Source: Gammaproteobacteria bacterium (GTDB lineage Bacteria; Pseudomonadota; Gammaproteobacteria; Steroidobacterales; Steroidobacteraceae). From it: a stretch of DNA of 37,950 nt. The notes under the pieces are model-generated. The model searched no databases. It was not told where the DNA came from and saw only the letters and a list, made by a program, of their open reading frames with translations. The stretch lies in the NCBI GenBank assembly GCA_003137095.1, contig PLET01000106.1, positions 581-38,530 on the forward strand, read 5' to 3'. This document shows, piece after piece, positions 22,475 to 31,462 of this stretch (position 1 is the first letter of the stretch; each line of letters opens with the position of its first letter). The position numbers and the translations under genes were made by a program.

Positions 22475-23340
22475 CAGCGTTCCCCTTTAGGCCTTTGACC
22501 GAATCGATAGCGCAGAAACAGATGGCTTGCGCCTTGCCGTGCATCGAGCAGGGTGCCCCACAAGGGATGGCGCGGTGCGAACACGCGCCCCATGATGAGA
22601 CCGGGGCGCGTGTCGTGCGAATCGCGGCCGGCAAGTTGCGGTGCCAGCGTCAGGAACTGTTCGGCAATGAGGTGCTGCGCGAAGAAATCGGCGAGCAGGT
22701 TCGGTCCGCCTTCGACCAGCACCCGCCCGGCCCGGCTGATGCGGCACACTTCGCGGCAGATGGCGCGCGCCGGAATCGCGCCTGCGCGGTGGATGGCGCG
22801 AATCTCCACCGGCGGCGGCACACGCTGCCGGCTCAATCGCTTCGCTCCGGCGGTGGTGGTGAGGATGAGCACCCGCACCCGTCCGGCGCTGAACACCGGC
22901 AGGCGCAGGTTGAGCGAACCGCTGCCGCTGACGATCACGTTGAGCGGGGGACCCGGCAGGTCGAGCGATCGGCGCAGGCGTGCGTAGTGCGGCGCGAGTT
23001 CGGGACAGATGGCCTCCGGCGTCCACACATGCTCGCTGTCCGCGGCCAAGGTCCCCGAGCCGACCACGACCGCGCCGGCGACGGCGCGCAGCAGGCCCAT
23101 CACCATCCGGTCCTGGGCGTCGAAGCCGCTGATGTCCGAGCCGTTGGCGTGCCCGCGGACACGCAGCGAGACCACGCCGTCCAGCGTGGTCACGAAATTG
23201 CTGAAGATGAAGGGTCCCGTACGTGGCGCCGGCAGCCGAAACCCGCCATACAGGCGCGCGAGACCGGGAGGCAGCGCGAGCGCGCTGCCCTGCGTCGATG
23301 CGATCAGCGTTTTCAGCGGGGCAAGCGCGCTACGCGGCAT
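22474..23340 (-). CDS. RibD C-terminal / dihydrofolate reductase-like family protein
   Basis: A 288-residue protein with the RibD C-terminal (DHFR-like) fold: FIFSNFVTTLDGVVSLR (about 44-60), a central AVVVGSGTLAADSEH segment, LNVIVSGSGSLN, and the GGPNLLADFFAQHLIAEQFLTLAPQLAGR end that binds NADPH. It lacks the zinc deaminase half of true RibD, so it is a stand-alone pyrimidine-reductase-like protein whose substrate is unknown. ATG at 23340 was chosen because AGGA lies about 9 bases upstream and family similarity starts there; an in-frame ATG at 23442 would add 34 residues with a CxxC-containing, Trp-rich, unconserved stretch. It precedes the aldo/keto reductase gene in a TGATG overlap. Confidence 0.78.
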   Translation of the reverse strand: MPRSALAPLKTLIASTQGSALALPPGLARLYGGFRLPAPRTGPFIFSNFVTTLDGVVSLRVRGHANGSDISGFDAQDRMVMGLLRAVAGAVVVGSGTLAADSEHVWTPEAICPELAPHYARLRRSLDLPGPPLNVIVSGSGSLNLRLPVFSAGRVRVLILTTTAGAKRLSRQRVPPPVEIRAIHRAGAIPARAICREVCRISRAGRVLVEGGPNLLADFFAQHLIAEQFLTLAPQLAGRDSHDTRPGLIMGRVFAPRHPLWGTLLDARQGASHLFLRYRFGQRPKGER

Positions 23341-23448
23341 GCGCGCAATCCTCGCAAATATCGCGGGAAAAGCCCAGAAGTCCCAGGGACCGGGTTGGCC
23401 GCGCCATCGGTGCGCCAGCGTACAGACGCTGCACCGGCGCATGATTCA

Positions 23449-24039
23449 ATGTTTCATCACCTGATGCAACGCACCGTTGACCTTGCCAAGAACATCAAAT
23501 ATGACCCCGCCAACTATCTGAACGCCGCGCTCGCCGGCATCGGCGATGGCCACAACGGAGGAGGCCCGATCTGGGCGATCTTCGATGCCGATGCCGTCGC
23601 CCGGGAGAACTGGGATCCGACCGTGCCCAACGTGGATTTCAAGGCCGGATTCTTCTTCAGCGCCGCTTCCATCGCGGAACTCGCCGGCGCCGTCAAAATG
23701 CCGCACCAGCGCCTGCCCATGTCGCCCGCCACGCTCGAGGCGACCGTCGCGCGGTACAACGCCTTCGTCGACTCCGGTGTGGACGCCGACTTCGGCAAGG
23801 CCAAGCCGCTTCACAAGATCGCGAAGCCGCCGTACTACGCCGCATGGGCCACGCCCAATATTCACGACACCCGCGCCGGATTGAGGATCAATGCGAAATG
23901 CGAGGTTCTCGACATGGCCGGCAACGCCATCGCCGGACTGTATTGCGGGGGAGAATCAGCCGGTGGTTTCAGTCAGCACGGATTGGCCCGCGCCAGCTGT
24001 CAGGGCTACATCGCGGGGAACAGCTGCACCTCGGCGTGA
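23449..24039 (+). pseudogene. C-terminal remnant of an FAD-binding oxidoreductase (fumarate reductase/flavocytochrome c family)
   Basis: About 196 codons match only the C-terminal 35-40 percent of FAD_binding_2-type dehydrogenases: GGGPIWAIFDADAV, a capping-domain stretch ATVARYNAFVDSGVDADFGK, and the terminal FAD-contact run GLRINAKCEVLDMAGNAIAGLYCGGE, then GGFSQHGLARASCQGYIAG. No GxGxxG dinucleotide fold precedes it; upstream DNA is the opposite-strand RibD-like gene. The 5' part has been lost, so the fragment cannot bind FAD normally. The frame is intact to its stop, suggesting relatively recent truncation. It converges with the M28 peptidase gene. Confidence 0.75.
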
Positions 24040-24057
24040 AGCGGATGGCGCGCGGAT

Positions 24058-25824
24058 TCATCGCGCGGCTGTGCGGTGCTGCGCGCGGTCGCGGATGGCC
24101 TTGAATTCCGAGTCCGGCCGCCACCCGGGCCAGCGGCGCGAATTGCCGAGGTCGCGCCCGATGCGATAGAAGAGATCGACGTCCTCGGCAGCGCCCCGCA
24201 AGTCCCAATCCGCGCTCCATGCATCGCAGGGTTCGTGGTAGCAATGCGCCGTGTAGTCGGCCACCCACGCATCGCCCGCCGCACGGCCGCCGTTCAGCAG
24301 ATCCTCGCCGCCGCCGATCGCCATCAACAGCAGCGTCGGCACGCCGCGCCGGGCGAGCGGGAAATGATCGGCGCGATAAAACAAGCCGCGCTCCGGTCTG
24401 GCATCCGGCGTCACGGTGCGGCCCAGCGCGGCCGCCGCACGCTTGAGATCGTCCTCCAGCTCGTTCTGCCCGGCACCGACCAGCACCACGTCGCGCGCCG
24501 GCCCCGCCGTCTGCAGAATGTCGAGCGTCAGGTCGGCGACGGTCTCATCCAGCGCGAACAGCGGATGCACGGCGAAGGTCTCCGAGCCGAGCAGGCCGCG
24601 CTCCTCCGCCGTCCAGGCCGCGAACACCAGCGTGCGCTGCGTCCGCGGCGCATGCGCGAAGGCGCGCGCCAATTCCAGCACGCCCGCGATGCCGAGCCCG
24701 TCGTCATTGGCGCCCCGCCGGATGGTGCGGCCCGCGGCGTCCGGCGCGCCGATGCCGTAGGCGTCCCAATGCGCGGCGAACACGATGCGCTCGCCCGCAT
24801 GCGTCGTTCCCGACAGCATGGCGAGGACATTGTGGCTCAGCACCTGCTCGGATTTGACCGGCATCTCGATGCTGAAGCGGGCATCGCCGATCGGCAGCGG
24901 CCGGAACTGCGGGTCGCGCGCGCGGCGCTTCTGCGCCTCGAAGTCGAGTCCGGCCCGGGTGAACAGGTCGACCGCCGCGTCACGCGCAAGCCACGCCTGC
25001 AGCAGCACGGGTTGCGCCTCGCCGGCGGCGCGCACGATGTCATAGGACCCGCCGACCGAGTTGGAGGCGACGTTCCAGCCGTAACCAGCGGGGCCGGTCT
25101 CGTGGATGACCAAGGCCGCCACTGCGCCGCGCCGTGCGGCTTCATCGAACTTGTAGGTCCAGCGTCCGTAATAGGTCATGGCGCGGCCGCCGAACCGGCC
25201 GGCCACGGCTTCGCCGGGCTGCGCCTCGAAATCCGGATCATTGACCAGGAATACCGCCACCTTGCCATGCAGATCGAAGCCCTTGAAATCATCCCAATCG
25301 CGTTCCGGCGCCGCAACGCCATAGCCGACGAACACCATGGGCGCGCCGGCGATGCTCACCTGCGACAGCGCGCGCAGGCTCTGCGGATTGATGTCACGTC
25401 CGGCGAGCAGCGGCACCACCGAGCCGCCCACGTTCACCTCGAGCCGCGTCGGCGCGCCGGCCGTGTTGTGAATCAGGGGCACCGGCTGCGTGAAGCCGTC
25501 ATCGCCGGCCGGCTCGAGGCCAAGAGCGCGGAAGCGATCGATGAGGTAGGCCACGGTGCGCGCCTCGCCGGCGGTGCCGGGTGCGCGTCCCTCGAAGGCA
25601 TCCGATGCCAGGGTGCGGACGGTCGCCGACATCCGGGCCGGGCTGATGGGCGAGCGCGTCTCGACGCCCGCCGAGCGGCCCGGAGCGGTGGCGGCGGCGG
25701 TGGCGCTGGCGGCAGTGGCGGCGGTGGCGGTGGCGGCGGTGGCGGTGGCGGTGGCAGCGATGAGTGACGTGACGATGAGCGACCTGACGAACAGCGGCTT
25801 CATGCTCGAACCCATGGCGGTCAT
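24058..25824 (-). CDS. M28-family metallopeptidase, exported
   Basis: A 588-residue zinc aminopeptidase-like protein with a signal peptide, an Ala/Thr low-complexity stretch (about 24-48), a protease-associated insert (PMVFVGYGV...GFDLHGKVAVFLVNDPD) and an M28 catalytic domain. Visible zinc and catalytic residues are His/Asp in AAHWDAYG, Asp in GANDDGLG, the Glu pair in TAEERGLLGS, an Asp in the LTLDILQT strand and the His of CYHEPCD near the C-terminus, so it looks active. Secretion to the periplasm or beyond is expected. ATG at 25824 overlaps the MFS stop (ATGA) and implies coupling; ATGs at 25815 and 25803 are alternatives, the last giving the most typical MKPLFVRSLIV signal start. Confidence 0.88.
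   Translation of the reverse strand: MTAMGSSMKPLFVRSLIVTSLIAATATATAATATAATAASATAAATAPGRSAGVETRSPISPARMSATVRTLASDAFEGRAPGTAGEARTVAYLIDRFRALGLEPAGDDGFTQPVPLIHNTAGAPTRLEVNVGGSVVPLLAGRDINPQSLRALSQVSIAGAPMVFVGYGVAAPERDWDDFKGFDLHGKVAVFLVNDPDFEAQPGEAVAGRFGGRAMTYYGRWTYKFDEAARRGAVAALVIHETGPAGYGWNVASNSVGGSYDIVRAAGEAQPVLLQAWLARDAAVDLFTRAGLDFEAQKRRARDPQFRPLPIGDARFSIEMPVKSEQVLSHNVLAMLSGTTHAGERIVFAAHWDAYGIGAPDAAGRTIRRGANDDGLGIAGVLELARAFAHAPRTQRTLVFAAWTAEERGLLGSETFAVHPLFALDETVADLTLDILQTAGPARDVVLVGAGQNELEDDLKRAAAALGRTVTPDARPERGLFYRADHFPLARRGVPTLLLMAIGGGEDLLNGGRAAGDAWVADYTAHCYHEPCDAWSADWDLRGAAEDVDLFYRIGRDLGNSRRWPGWRPDSEFKAIRDRAQHRTAAR
25683..25762 (-). repeat. GGCGGT-type triplet repeat coding an Ala/Thr run
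   Basis: About 80 bases of imperfect GGCGGT/GGCGGC repeats (plus strand) encode the ATATAATAT-like stretch between the signal peptide and the mature M28 peptidase. Replication slippage in multiples of three or six would change the spacer length without disrupting the frame. Confidence 0.85.
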
Positions 25825-27083
25825 CCTACGCCATGCGGCGCGCGCCGGGTGGACCGCCCCGGCCCCTGCCCCCGCGCGATCAGCAGCCCGGCGACCAGCG
25901 ACAGTGCCGCGGCGCTGAGCAGCGCCGGCAGGCCGTGGCGCGGCCACAAATCCATGACCAGGCCGCCCAAGCTCGGTCCGAGCGCGCCGCCGCAGCAATA
26001 CACCATCACGAACAGGGTGTTCGCCGCCGCCAGATCCGCGGCCGCGAATTCCTCGCCGAGCAGCGCGATGCCCTGGCTGTAAAAGGCATACAGCGTCCCG
26101 CCCCACACGAACAGCAGCGGCCACAGCAATGCCGGCGTGGCGAGCGAGGCCGGCAGCAGCAACGGTCCCACGCCGCTGGTGAGCGCGCACAAACCGAGCA
26201 GCCGCCGGCGCCCGAAGCGGTCCGCCAGCAGGCCGACCGGCAGTTGCAGCACCACATTGCCCGCGAGGAATGCCGCGATCAGCCACACCGCGGCGCGTTC
26301 GCTCAGGGCGGCGTTCAGGCCGTACAGCGGCAGGAGCGACAGATCGGCCGATTCGACCAGGCCCGCCACCAGTGCGGCCAGCAGGATCACGGGCGCGCGC
26401 AAGAAGAACCCGGGCAGCAGAAAGGCCGGCACCGGCCGCGCTCGCGCCGCCACGCCGGGATCCTGCACGACCGCGCCGGCGTCTGGCGCCGCTGCGTTGG
26501 AAACACCCTGCGCCGCTACGAGCCCGGCTCTGAGGCTGCGATGCAGTAGCAGCAACGGCAGCAGCGTCGCGAGCAGGCAGGCTGCGCCGATCAGGAAGGG
26601 CTGCCAACCGCGCGTGCCGGTCACTTCGAGCAGCAGCGGACCGGCCACCGTGCCGATGGAAAACACCGTGCCGTACACTCCCATCACCGCGCCGCGCGAG
26701 GCATCGCCCGCCACACGATTCATCCACACCTCGCTCGCGATCCAGGTGAGTCCGAGCGCCATCCCCGTCAGGATCCGCAGCACCACCCACATCGGCACCG
26801 TGGGCCACCAGGGCATGAAGGCGAGCAGCACGGTCCCGCCGCAGACGCCGGCGATGATGGAGCGCGTCAACCCCAGGCGGGCGATCACCGAGGGGTACGC
26901 GGGCCCGATGACGATCACTGCCACCAGACTCACCGCATTGACGGCACCGACGACGAAATTCGAATGGCCCGCGCGGCTCAACACCACGGCGATCAGCGGC
27001 GATTCGAAGCCGAAAATCAGGCCCACTCCCAGGCTGGTGGAGAACACCGCGGCCAGCAGCAGCACCCGCGAGCGGGCTTTCAT
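25821..27083 (-). CDS. Major facilitator superfamily transporter
   Basis: A 420-residue inner-membrane protein with 12 predicted helices in two halves, separated by an Ala/Pro-rich central loop (about residues 195-225). It has the MFS loop pattern LLADRFGRRRLLGL after the second-half helix 2 and resembles YcaD-like drug/sugar efflux MFS proteins. ATG at 27083 (MKARSRVLLLAAVFS) was chosen over one 51 bases upstream because the longer form adds a His/Arg-rich extension and helix 1 then starts normally. The substrate is unknown. Its stop overlaps the start of the M28 peptidase gene, suggesting an exporter and peptidase pair. Confidence 0.88.
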   Translation of the reverse strand: MKARSRVLLLAAVFSTSLGVGLIFGFESPLIAVVLSRAGHSNFVVGAVNAVSLVAVIVIGPAYPSVIARLGLTRSIIAGVCGGTVLLAFMPWWPTVPMWVVLRILTGMALGLTWIASEVWMNRVAGDASRGAVMGVYGTVFSIGTVAGPLLLEVTGTRGWQPFLIGAACLLATLLPLLLLHRSLRAGLVAAQGVSNAAAPDAGAVVQDPGVAARARPVPAFLLPGFFLRAPVILLAALVAGLVESADLSLLPLYGLNAALSERAAVWLIAAFLAGNVVLQLPVGLLADRFGRRRLLGLCALTSGVGPLLLPASLATPALLWPLLFVWGGTLYAFYSQGIALLGEEFAAADLAAANTLFVMVYCCGGALGPSLGGLVMDLWPRHGLPALLSAAALSLVAGLLIARGQGPGRSTRRAPHGVG

Positions 27084-27341
27084 GCGGCTGTCACATTGTC
27101 GCAACAGGCGATGCGGCCCGTGCCTGCTGTGCAATAAACTTGCGTGACAGTAAACCCTATGTTACGTATTGTGCTCTCGAACAAGCATAACGCGGATGAA
27201 CCGCGGTCGGGATGTATCAAAAAGAGTTAGGGGGTGTTGCCGCTCGCAATCGATGCGCGGGGGCAACAGGCGGCTTTGGAATGCGCTGCGGGCGTGACCG
27301 CTGGCGCATGCATGGTGGCCTTACATTCGGGAGAAACGCTC
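27084..27341. other. Divergent intergenic region between the MFS transporter and TonB receptor genes
   Basis: These 258 bases must hold the promoters of both divergent units. The segment 27130-27190 is distinctly AT-richer than its surroundings (around TTGCGTGACAGTAAACCCT and TTACGTATTGTG), as expected for promoter DNA, but no convincing paired -35/-10 could be assigned. GGAGA at 27330-27334 is the receptor gene's ribosome site. No gene was seen in it. Confidence 0.4.
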
Positions 27342-29855
27342 ATGAAGAAGCTCTTGTCATTGGCCGCCGGCGCCGCCCTGTGCTGCGCGGCCGCGCCGCG
27401 CAACGTCATCGCGACCCCCGCGACGGCTGGCGGCGAGACCGGAGAGGTGGCCGAGATCGTCGTCACCGCCGAAAAGCGCGAATCGACGGTGCAGGCCACG
27501 GCCATCAGCATGACCGCCATCGGCGGCAATGATCTCGCAAACCAGGACATCGCCAACATCGAGGATCTGGTCGGCAAGGTGCCCGGCGTGTCGCTGCGCA
27601 CCGCCGGTCCCGGCCAGACCGAGTACGAAATGCGTGGCCTGTCGGCCGGCGGCGGCACCGCCGCCACCGTCGGCTTCTACCTCGATGAGACCCCGCTGTC
27701 GGCCTCGGCCGTGGCCTTGAACGGCCGCACCGTCATCGATCCCGATTTGTTCGATCTGAATCACGTGGAGACCCTGCGCGGTCCGCAGGGCACCCTGTAC
27801 GGTTCGGGGTCGATGGGCGGCACCATCAAACTGGTCACCAACCAGCCCAAGCTCGGCGTGTTCGAGGGCGCGACGGATGCCACGGTGTCGGACACCTCGC
27901 ATGGCAGCACGAACGGCGGCGGCAGCCTGATGATGAACATTCCCATCGGCGACATCACGGCGCTGCGCTTCGTGCTCACCGACAAGTACACCAGCGGCTG
28001 GATCGATCGCATCGTCATCCAACCCGGCCAGTTTCCGTCACCGAATACCCCGGCCGGCTCTCCCGGCACCTCGCCGTTCTGCGCCTATTTCTGCAACCGC
28101 GGCGACGTCGCAGCCGCACCCGTGCTCGATGACATCAAAGGCTCGAATCTCGAGCGCTATGGTTCGGCGCGCGCCATCCTGCTGGTCAAGCCGAGCGACG
28201 CGCTGTCGGTGACCACCACCCTCATGTATCAGCGCATCGATGCCGACGGCTACGCCAATTTCCAGGAGAACCCCGGCGGCCTCGCCATCTATCAGCCCTA
28301 CGATCAGCCCGAACCGTACTATGACTCCTTCAAGCTGGCGAGCCTCAAGCTGGAATACGCCTTCGACGGCGCGACGCTCACCTCCGCCACGAGCTATTGG
28401 CGGCGCTTCGTCGAGCAATCGACCGACTCCACCGAGGCCCTGCAGAACATCAACGACCTCACACATCTGGTGGGCGGCGCGTATGTGCCGAATTTCATCC
28501 AGAACCTGTACGTCGAGGATGATCCCACCGAACAGTTCAGCGAGGAGCTGCGCCTGACGTCCACCGGCACCGGCCCCTTCCAGTGGGTGGGCGGCCTGTA
28601 CTTCGCCAAGCTCGACTCCGGCTACATCACCTACAATCAGGAGCCCGGCTTCGCCAACGCGCTCACCTGCGGCGGACCGACGGTGGCCAATCACACTGTC
28701 TCGGGTTATTGCCCCGCATCGGACGTTGCGCCGGTCAACAGCGTGCTGCGCTATCCGGATCCCACGCTGCCGCCGTATCCCAGCCCGCAGGCCGCCAATC
28801 CGAATGGCGTGGTGTTCAACGACAACAATCCGGACACCTTGAAGCAGAGCGCCATCTTCGGCGAGGGCACGTATAAATTCACCGATGCCTTGAAGCTCAC
28901 GGCCGGCGTGCGCTTTTTCCATTTCCAGATCAGCAATTTCGCCGATCAGGCGGGCCTCGGCACGGCCTCCGTCAACCAGGACGCGACGATTCTGGCGCAA
29001 AGCGCCAGTGGCAGCGCCGTGCTGCCGAAGATCAACCTGGCGTATGAGCCGACGCCGGACCTGACTTGGTACGGCACCATCGCCAAGGGTTCGCGGCCCG
29101 GCGGCTTCAACCTGCCCATCCCCATCCCGACCGCCGCGGTGCTCGCCATCAATCCGTACGCCTACAACTGCGACGCGGGCGTGGTCACCGTGTCCTCGCA
29201 GCCGAGCTTCACGCCCGATTCGGTGTGGAGTTTCGAGGTCGGCGAAAAGGCGAAATTCAACGACCGGCGCTTCACCGTCAATGCCGACGTGTACTACATC
29301 CAGTGGGAGCACATCCAACAGGTGCTCTCCCTCACCTGCGGCTATCCGTACAACACCAATGCCGGCAATGCCAAGTCGTACGGCCCCGAGCTCGAAATGT
29401 CGGCGCTGCTCGCCGAGGGCCTCACGGTGGATCTGAGCGGCGCCTGGACCCAGGCCTACATCAGCGACCCGTCGGCGAACGCCATCCTGTCGGGCATTTC
29501 GCCCGGCACCCGGGTGCTCAACGTGCCGAAGTACACGGCGGTGCTGTCGCTCAGCTACATGACCGCGCTCACCGACCGGATGAATGCCGTGTTCCACGCT
29601 TCGAGCTCGGAGGTGGGCCCGGTGCGCGACCAGGCCGCCTATTCGCAGATCCTGCCGCAGTACAATCTGGTGGATGCGCGCCTCGGCGTCAGCAGCGGGC
29701 CCTGGGCGGCCTATCTGTTCGGCACCAACCTTACGAACAAGGTGGCCGAGCTGACCATCGACAACACCGTGTTCGCCTGGCAGACCTATGCCATCACGCG
29801 GGTGTCCACCAATCAGCCGCGCACCATCGGCCTGGATTTCCAGTACAAATTCTGA
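27342..29855 (+). CDS. TonB-dependent outer-membrane receptor
   Basis: An 837-residue receptor importing a substrate across the outer membrane with energy from TonB-ExbBD. It has a signal peptide (MKKLLSLAAGAALCCAAA), a TonB box-like EIVVTAEKRES (about 38-48), a plug domain (DLVGKVPGVSLRTAG, VETLRGPQGTLYGSGSMGGTIKLVT), then a 22-strand barrel ending in an aromatic residue (GLDFQYKF). It lacks a transducer N-terminal extension. ATG at 27342 follows GGGAGA and gives the signal peptide directly. It belongs to the large group that imports organic compounds in oligotrophic proteobacteria; the permease that follows on the same strand suggests a shared substrate, though none can be named. Confidence 0.92.
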   Translation: MKKLLSLAAGAALCCAAAPRNVIATPATAGGETGEVAEIVVTAEKRESTVQATAISMTAIGGNDLANQDIANIEDLVGKVPGVSLRTAGPGQTEYEMRGLSAGGGTAATVGFYLDETPLSASAVALNGRTVIDPDLFDLNHVETLRGPQGTLYGSGSMGGTIKLVTNQPKLGVFEGATDATVSDTSHGSTNGGGSLMMNIPIGDITALRFVLTDKYTSGWIDRIVIQPGQFPSPNTPAGSPGTSPFCAYFCNRGDVAAAPVLDDIKGSNLERYGSARAILLVKPSDALSVTTTLMYQRIDADGYANFQENPGGLAIYQPYDQPEPYYDSFKLASLKLEYAFDGATLTSATSYWRRFVEQSTDSTEALQNINDLTHLVGGAYVPNFIQNLYVEDDPTEQFSEELRLTSTGTGPFQWVGGLYFAKLDSGYITYNQEPGFANALTCGGPTVANHTVSGYCPASDVAPVNSVLRYPDPTLPPYPSPQAANPNGVVFNDNNPDTLKQSAIFGEGTYKFTDALKLTAGVRFFHFQISNFADQAGLGTASVNQDATILAQSASGSAVLPKINLAYEPTPDLTWYGTIAKGSRPGGFNLPIPIPTAAVLAINPYAYNCDAGVVTVSSQPSFTPDSVWSFEVGEKAKFNDRRFTVNADVYYIQWEHIQQVLSLTCGYPYNTNAGNAKSYGPELEMSALLAEGLTVDLSGAWTQAYISDPSANAILSGISPGTRVLNVPKYTAVLSLSYMTALTDRMNAVFHASSSEVGPVRDQAAYSQILPQYNLVDARLGVSSGPWAAYLFGTNLTNKVAELTIDNTVFAWQTYAITRVSTNQPRTIGLDFQYKF

Positions 29856-29890
29856 TGAGCTTGTGGGTGTCGCAGGCACGGATGGGTGGC

Positions 29891-29934
29891 GATGGCACAG
29901 GTGATTGGCGATGGCACGGGTGATTGGCGATGGC
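29891..29934 (+). repeat. 19-bp tandem repeat just upstream of a permease start
   Basis: The unit GATGGCACRGGTGATTGGC occurs at 29891-29909 and 29910-29928, followed by a partial third copy (GATGGC). It covers the expected ribosome-binding region between the TonB receptor and the permease, and 19 bases is not a multiple of three, so it shifts which upstream start codons are in frame. Confidence 0.85.
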
Positions 29935-29944
29935 CGGAACTCCA

Positions 29945-31456
29945 ATGACTGACGAGGGCGTCGGCGCGGTGGACGCCGACGCCGTCCGGCTCAAGGAGCT
30001 GGGCTACGTCTCGCATTTCGACCGCACCATGTCCAAGTGGGAGAACTTCTCGCTGGGCTTCACCTACCTGTCGCCGGTGGTGGGCGTGTACACCATCTTC
30101 GCCAGCGCATTCATGGCCGGCGGGCCGCCCATGTGGTGGACCTACATCCTGGTCGGCCTGGGCCAGCTCATGGTGTGCCTGGTGTTCGGCGAGATCGTCT
30201 CCCAGTTCCCCATCTCCGGCGGCCTGTATCCCTGGGCGCGGCGCCTGGTGGGCAAGCGCTGGGCGTGGATGGCGGGCTGGGTGTATGCCTGGGCCCTGTG
30301 CTGCACCATGGCGGGGGTGGCCACGGGCGTGGCCCCCTACCTCGCGCAGCTCTTCGGGCTCGACACCACCGCGCTCGCCACCACACTGATCGCGCTGGTG
30401 CTGATCGCCCTCACCACGGTGCTGAATCTCTCCGGCACGCGCCTGCTCGCGCGGGTGGCGATGTTCGGCTTCATCTGCGAGCTGGTGGGCGCCATCGTGG
30501 TCGGTGGCTACCTGCTGCTGTTCGCACGGCATCAGCCGCTCGCCGTGCTCACCGACACCCGCTATGCCGCCCCCAACGGCCCCTACTGGCCCGCCTTCCT
30601 TGCCTCCTCGCTCGCCGCCATGTTCTGCTACTACGGCTTCGAGGCCTGCGGCGATGTGGCCGAGGAGACGCCGGACGCCAGCCGCATGATCCCGAAGGCC
30701 ATGCGCATGACCATTTACATCGGCGGCGCCGCCGCCACCTGGGTGTGCCTCGCCTTCGTGCTGTCGATCGGGGACATCGGCGCCGCGGTCTCGGGCAAGG
30801 ACAAGGATCCCATCGTCACGCTGCTGCGCGCCGCCATGGGCGAGGCCGGATTCCGGGCCGTCATCGTGGTGGTGCTGGTCTCGTTCATCTCGTGCCTGCT
30901 CAGCCTGCAGGCTGCGGCCAGCCGGCTGATATTCGCCTATGCCCGCGACCAGATGATCTTCGGCAGCGCAGCGCTCAGCCGGCTCTCGCCCGGCCACCAT
31001 GTGCCGGCCGCCGCGCTCATCGCCATGGGCGCCATCCCCGCCGTCATCGCGCTCTCGGCGCTGTGGCTCCAGGACGCGATCGCCACCATCATCAGCTTCG
31101 CCGCCATCGGCATCTACATCTCCTTCCAGATGATCGTGCTCGCGGCGCTGTATGCGCGCGCGCGCGGCTGGCGCCCGGCCGGCCCCTTCTCCTTGGGTGC
31201 CTGGGGACTGCCGGTGAATCTTATCGCCCTCGCCTACGGCGTCGGCGCCATCGTCAACATCCTCTGGCCGCGCAGTCCGAACGATCCCTGGTACAGCAAC
31301 TACGCCATGCTGGTCACCACCGTCGGGGTGCTGGTGCTCGGCGGGATCTACATGGTGCTCGCCAGGCCCTACGAGCACGGCCATGCACCGGCCGGCGACG
31401 CCCATCGGTTGCGCCCGGGGGAAACCGCGGCGCCCGTCGAGGTGACCGCCTCGTAG
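29945..31456 (+). CDS. APC-superfamily amino acid/amine permease
   Basis: A 503-residue inner-membrane transporter with about 12 helices and an N-terminal KWENFSLGFTYLSPVVGVYT typical of the amino acid/choline transporter (ACT/GABA permease-like) branch. A conserved GFEACGDVAEETPDASRMIPKAM segment occurs mid-protein (TM6-TM7 loop). ATG at 29945 (MTDEGVGAV) was chosen because upstream in-frame starts (TTG 29924, ATG 29930) lie in the 19-bp tandem repeat; ATG 29930 remains possible. It lies 89 bases after the TonB receptor on the same strand and converges with the SDR gene, 6 bases between stops. It probably carries the receptor's substrate across the inner membrane (inference). Confidence 0.87.
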   Translation: MTDEGVGAVDADAVRLKELGYVSHFDRTMSKWENFSLGFTYLSPVVGVYTIFASAFMAGGPPMWWTYILVGLGQLMVCLVFGEIVSQFPISGGLYPWARRLVGKRWAWMAGWVYAWALCCTMAGVATGVAPYLAQLFGLDTTALATTLIALVLIALTTVLNLSGTRLLARVAMFGFICELVGAIVVGGYLLLFARHQPLAVLTDTRYAAPNGPYWPAFLASSLAAMFCYYGFEACGDVAEETPDASRMIPKAMRMTIYIGGAAATWVCLAFVLSIGDIGAAVSGKDKDPIVTLLRAAMGEAGFRAVIVVVLVSFISCLLSLQAAASRLIFAYARDQMIFGSAALSRLSPGHHVPAAALIAMGAIPAVIALSALWLQDAIATIISFAAIGIYISFQMIVLAALYARARGWRPAGPFSLGAWGLPVNLIALAYGVGAIVNILWPRSPNDPWYSNYAMLVTTVGVLVLGGIYMVLARPYEHGHAPAGDAHRLRPGETAAPVEVTAS

Positions 31457-31462
31457 CGGCTC

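Noticed and set aside
25825..26808. N-terminal extension of the M28 peptidase to 916 codons
   Set aside because: It is an out-of-frame reading of the MFS transporter gene on the same strand; the signal peptide and ATGA overlap mark the true start near 25824.
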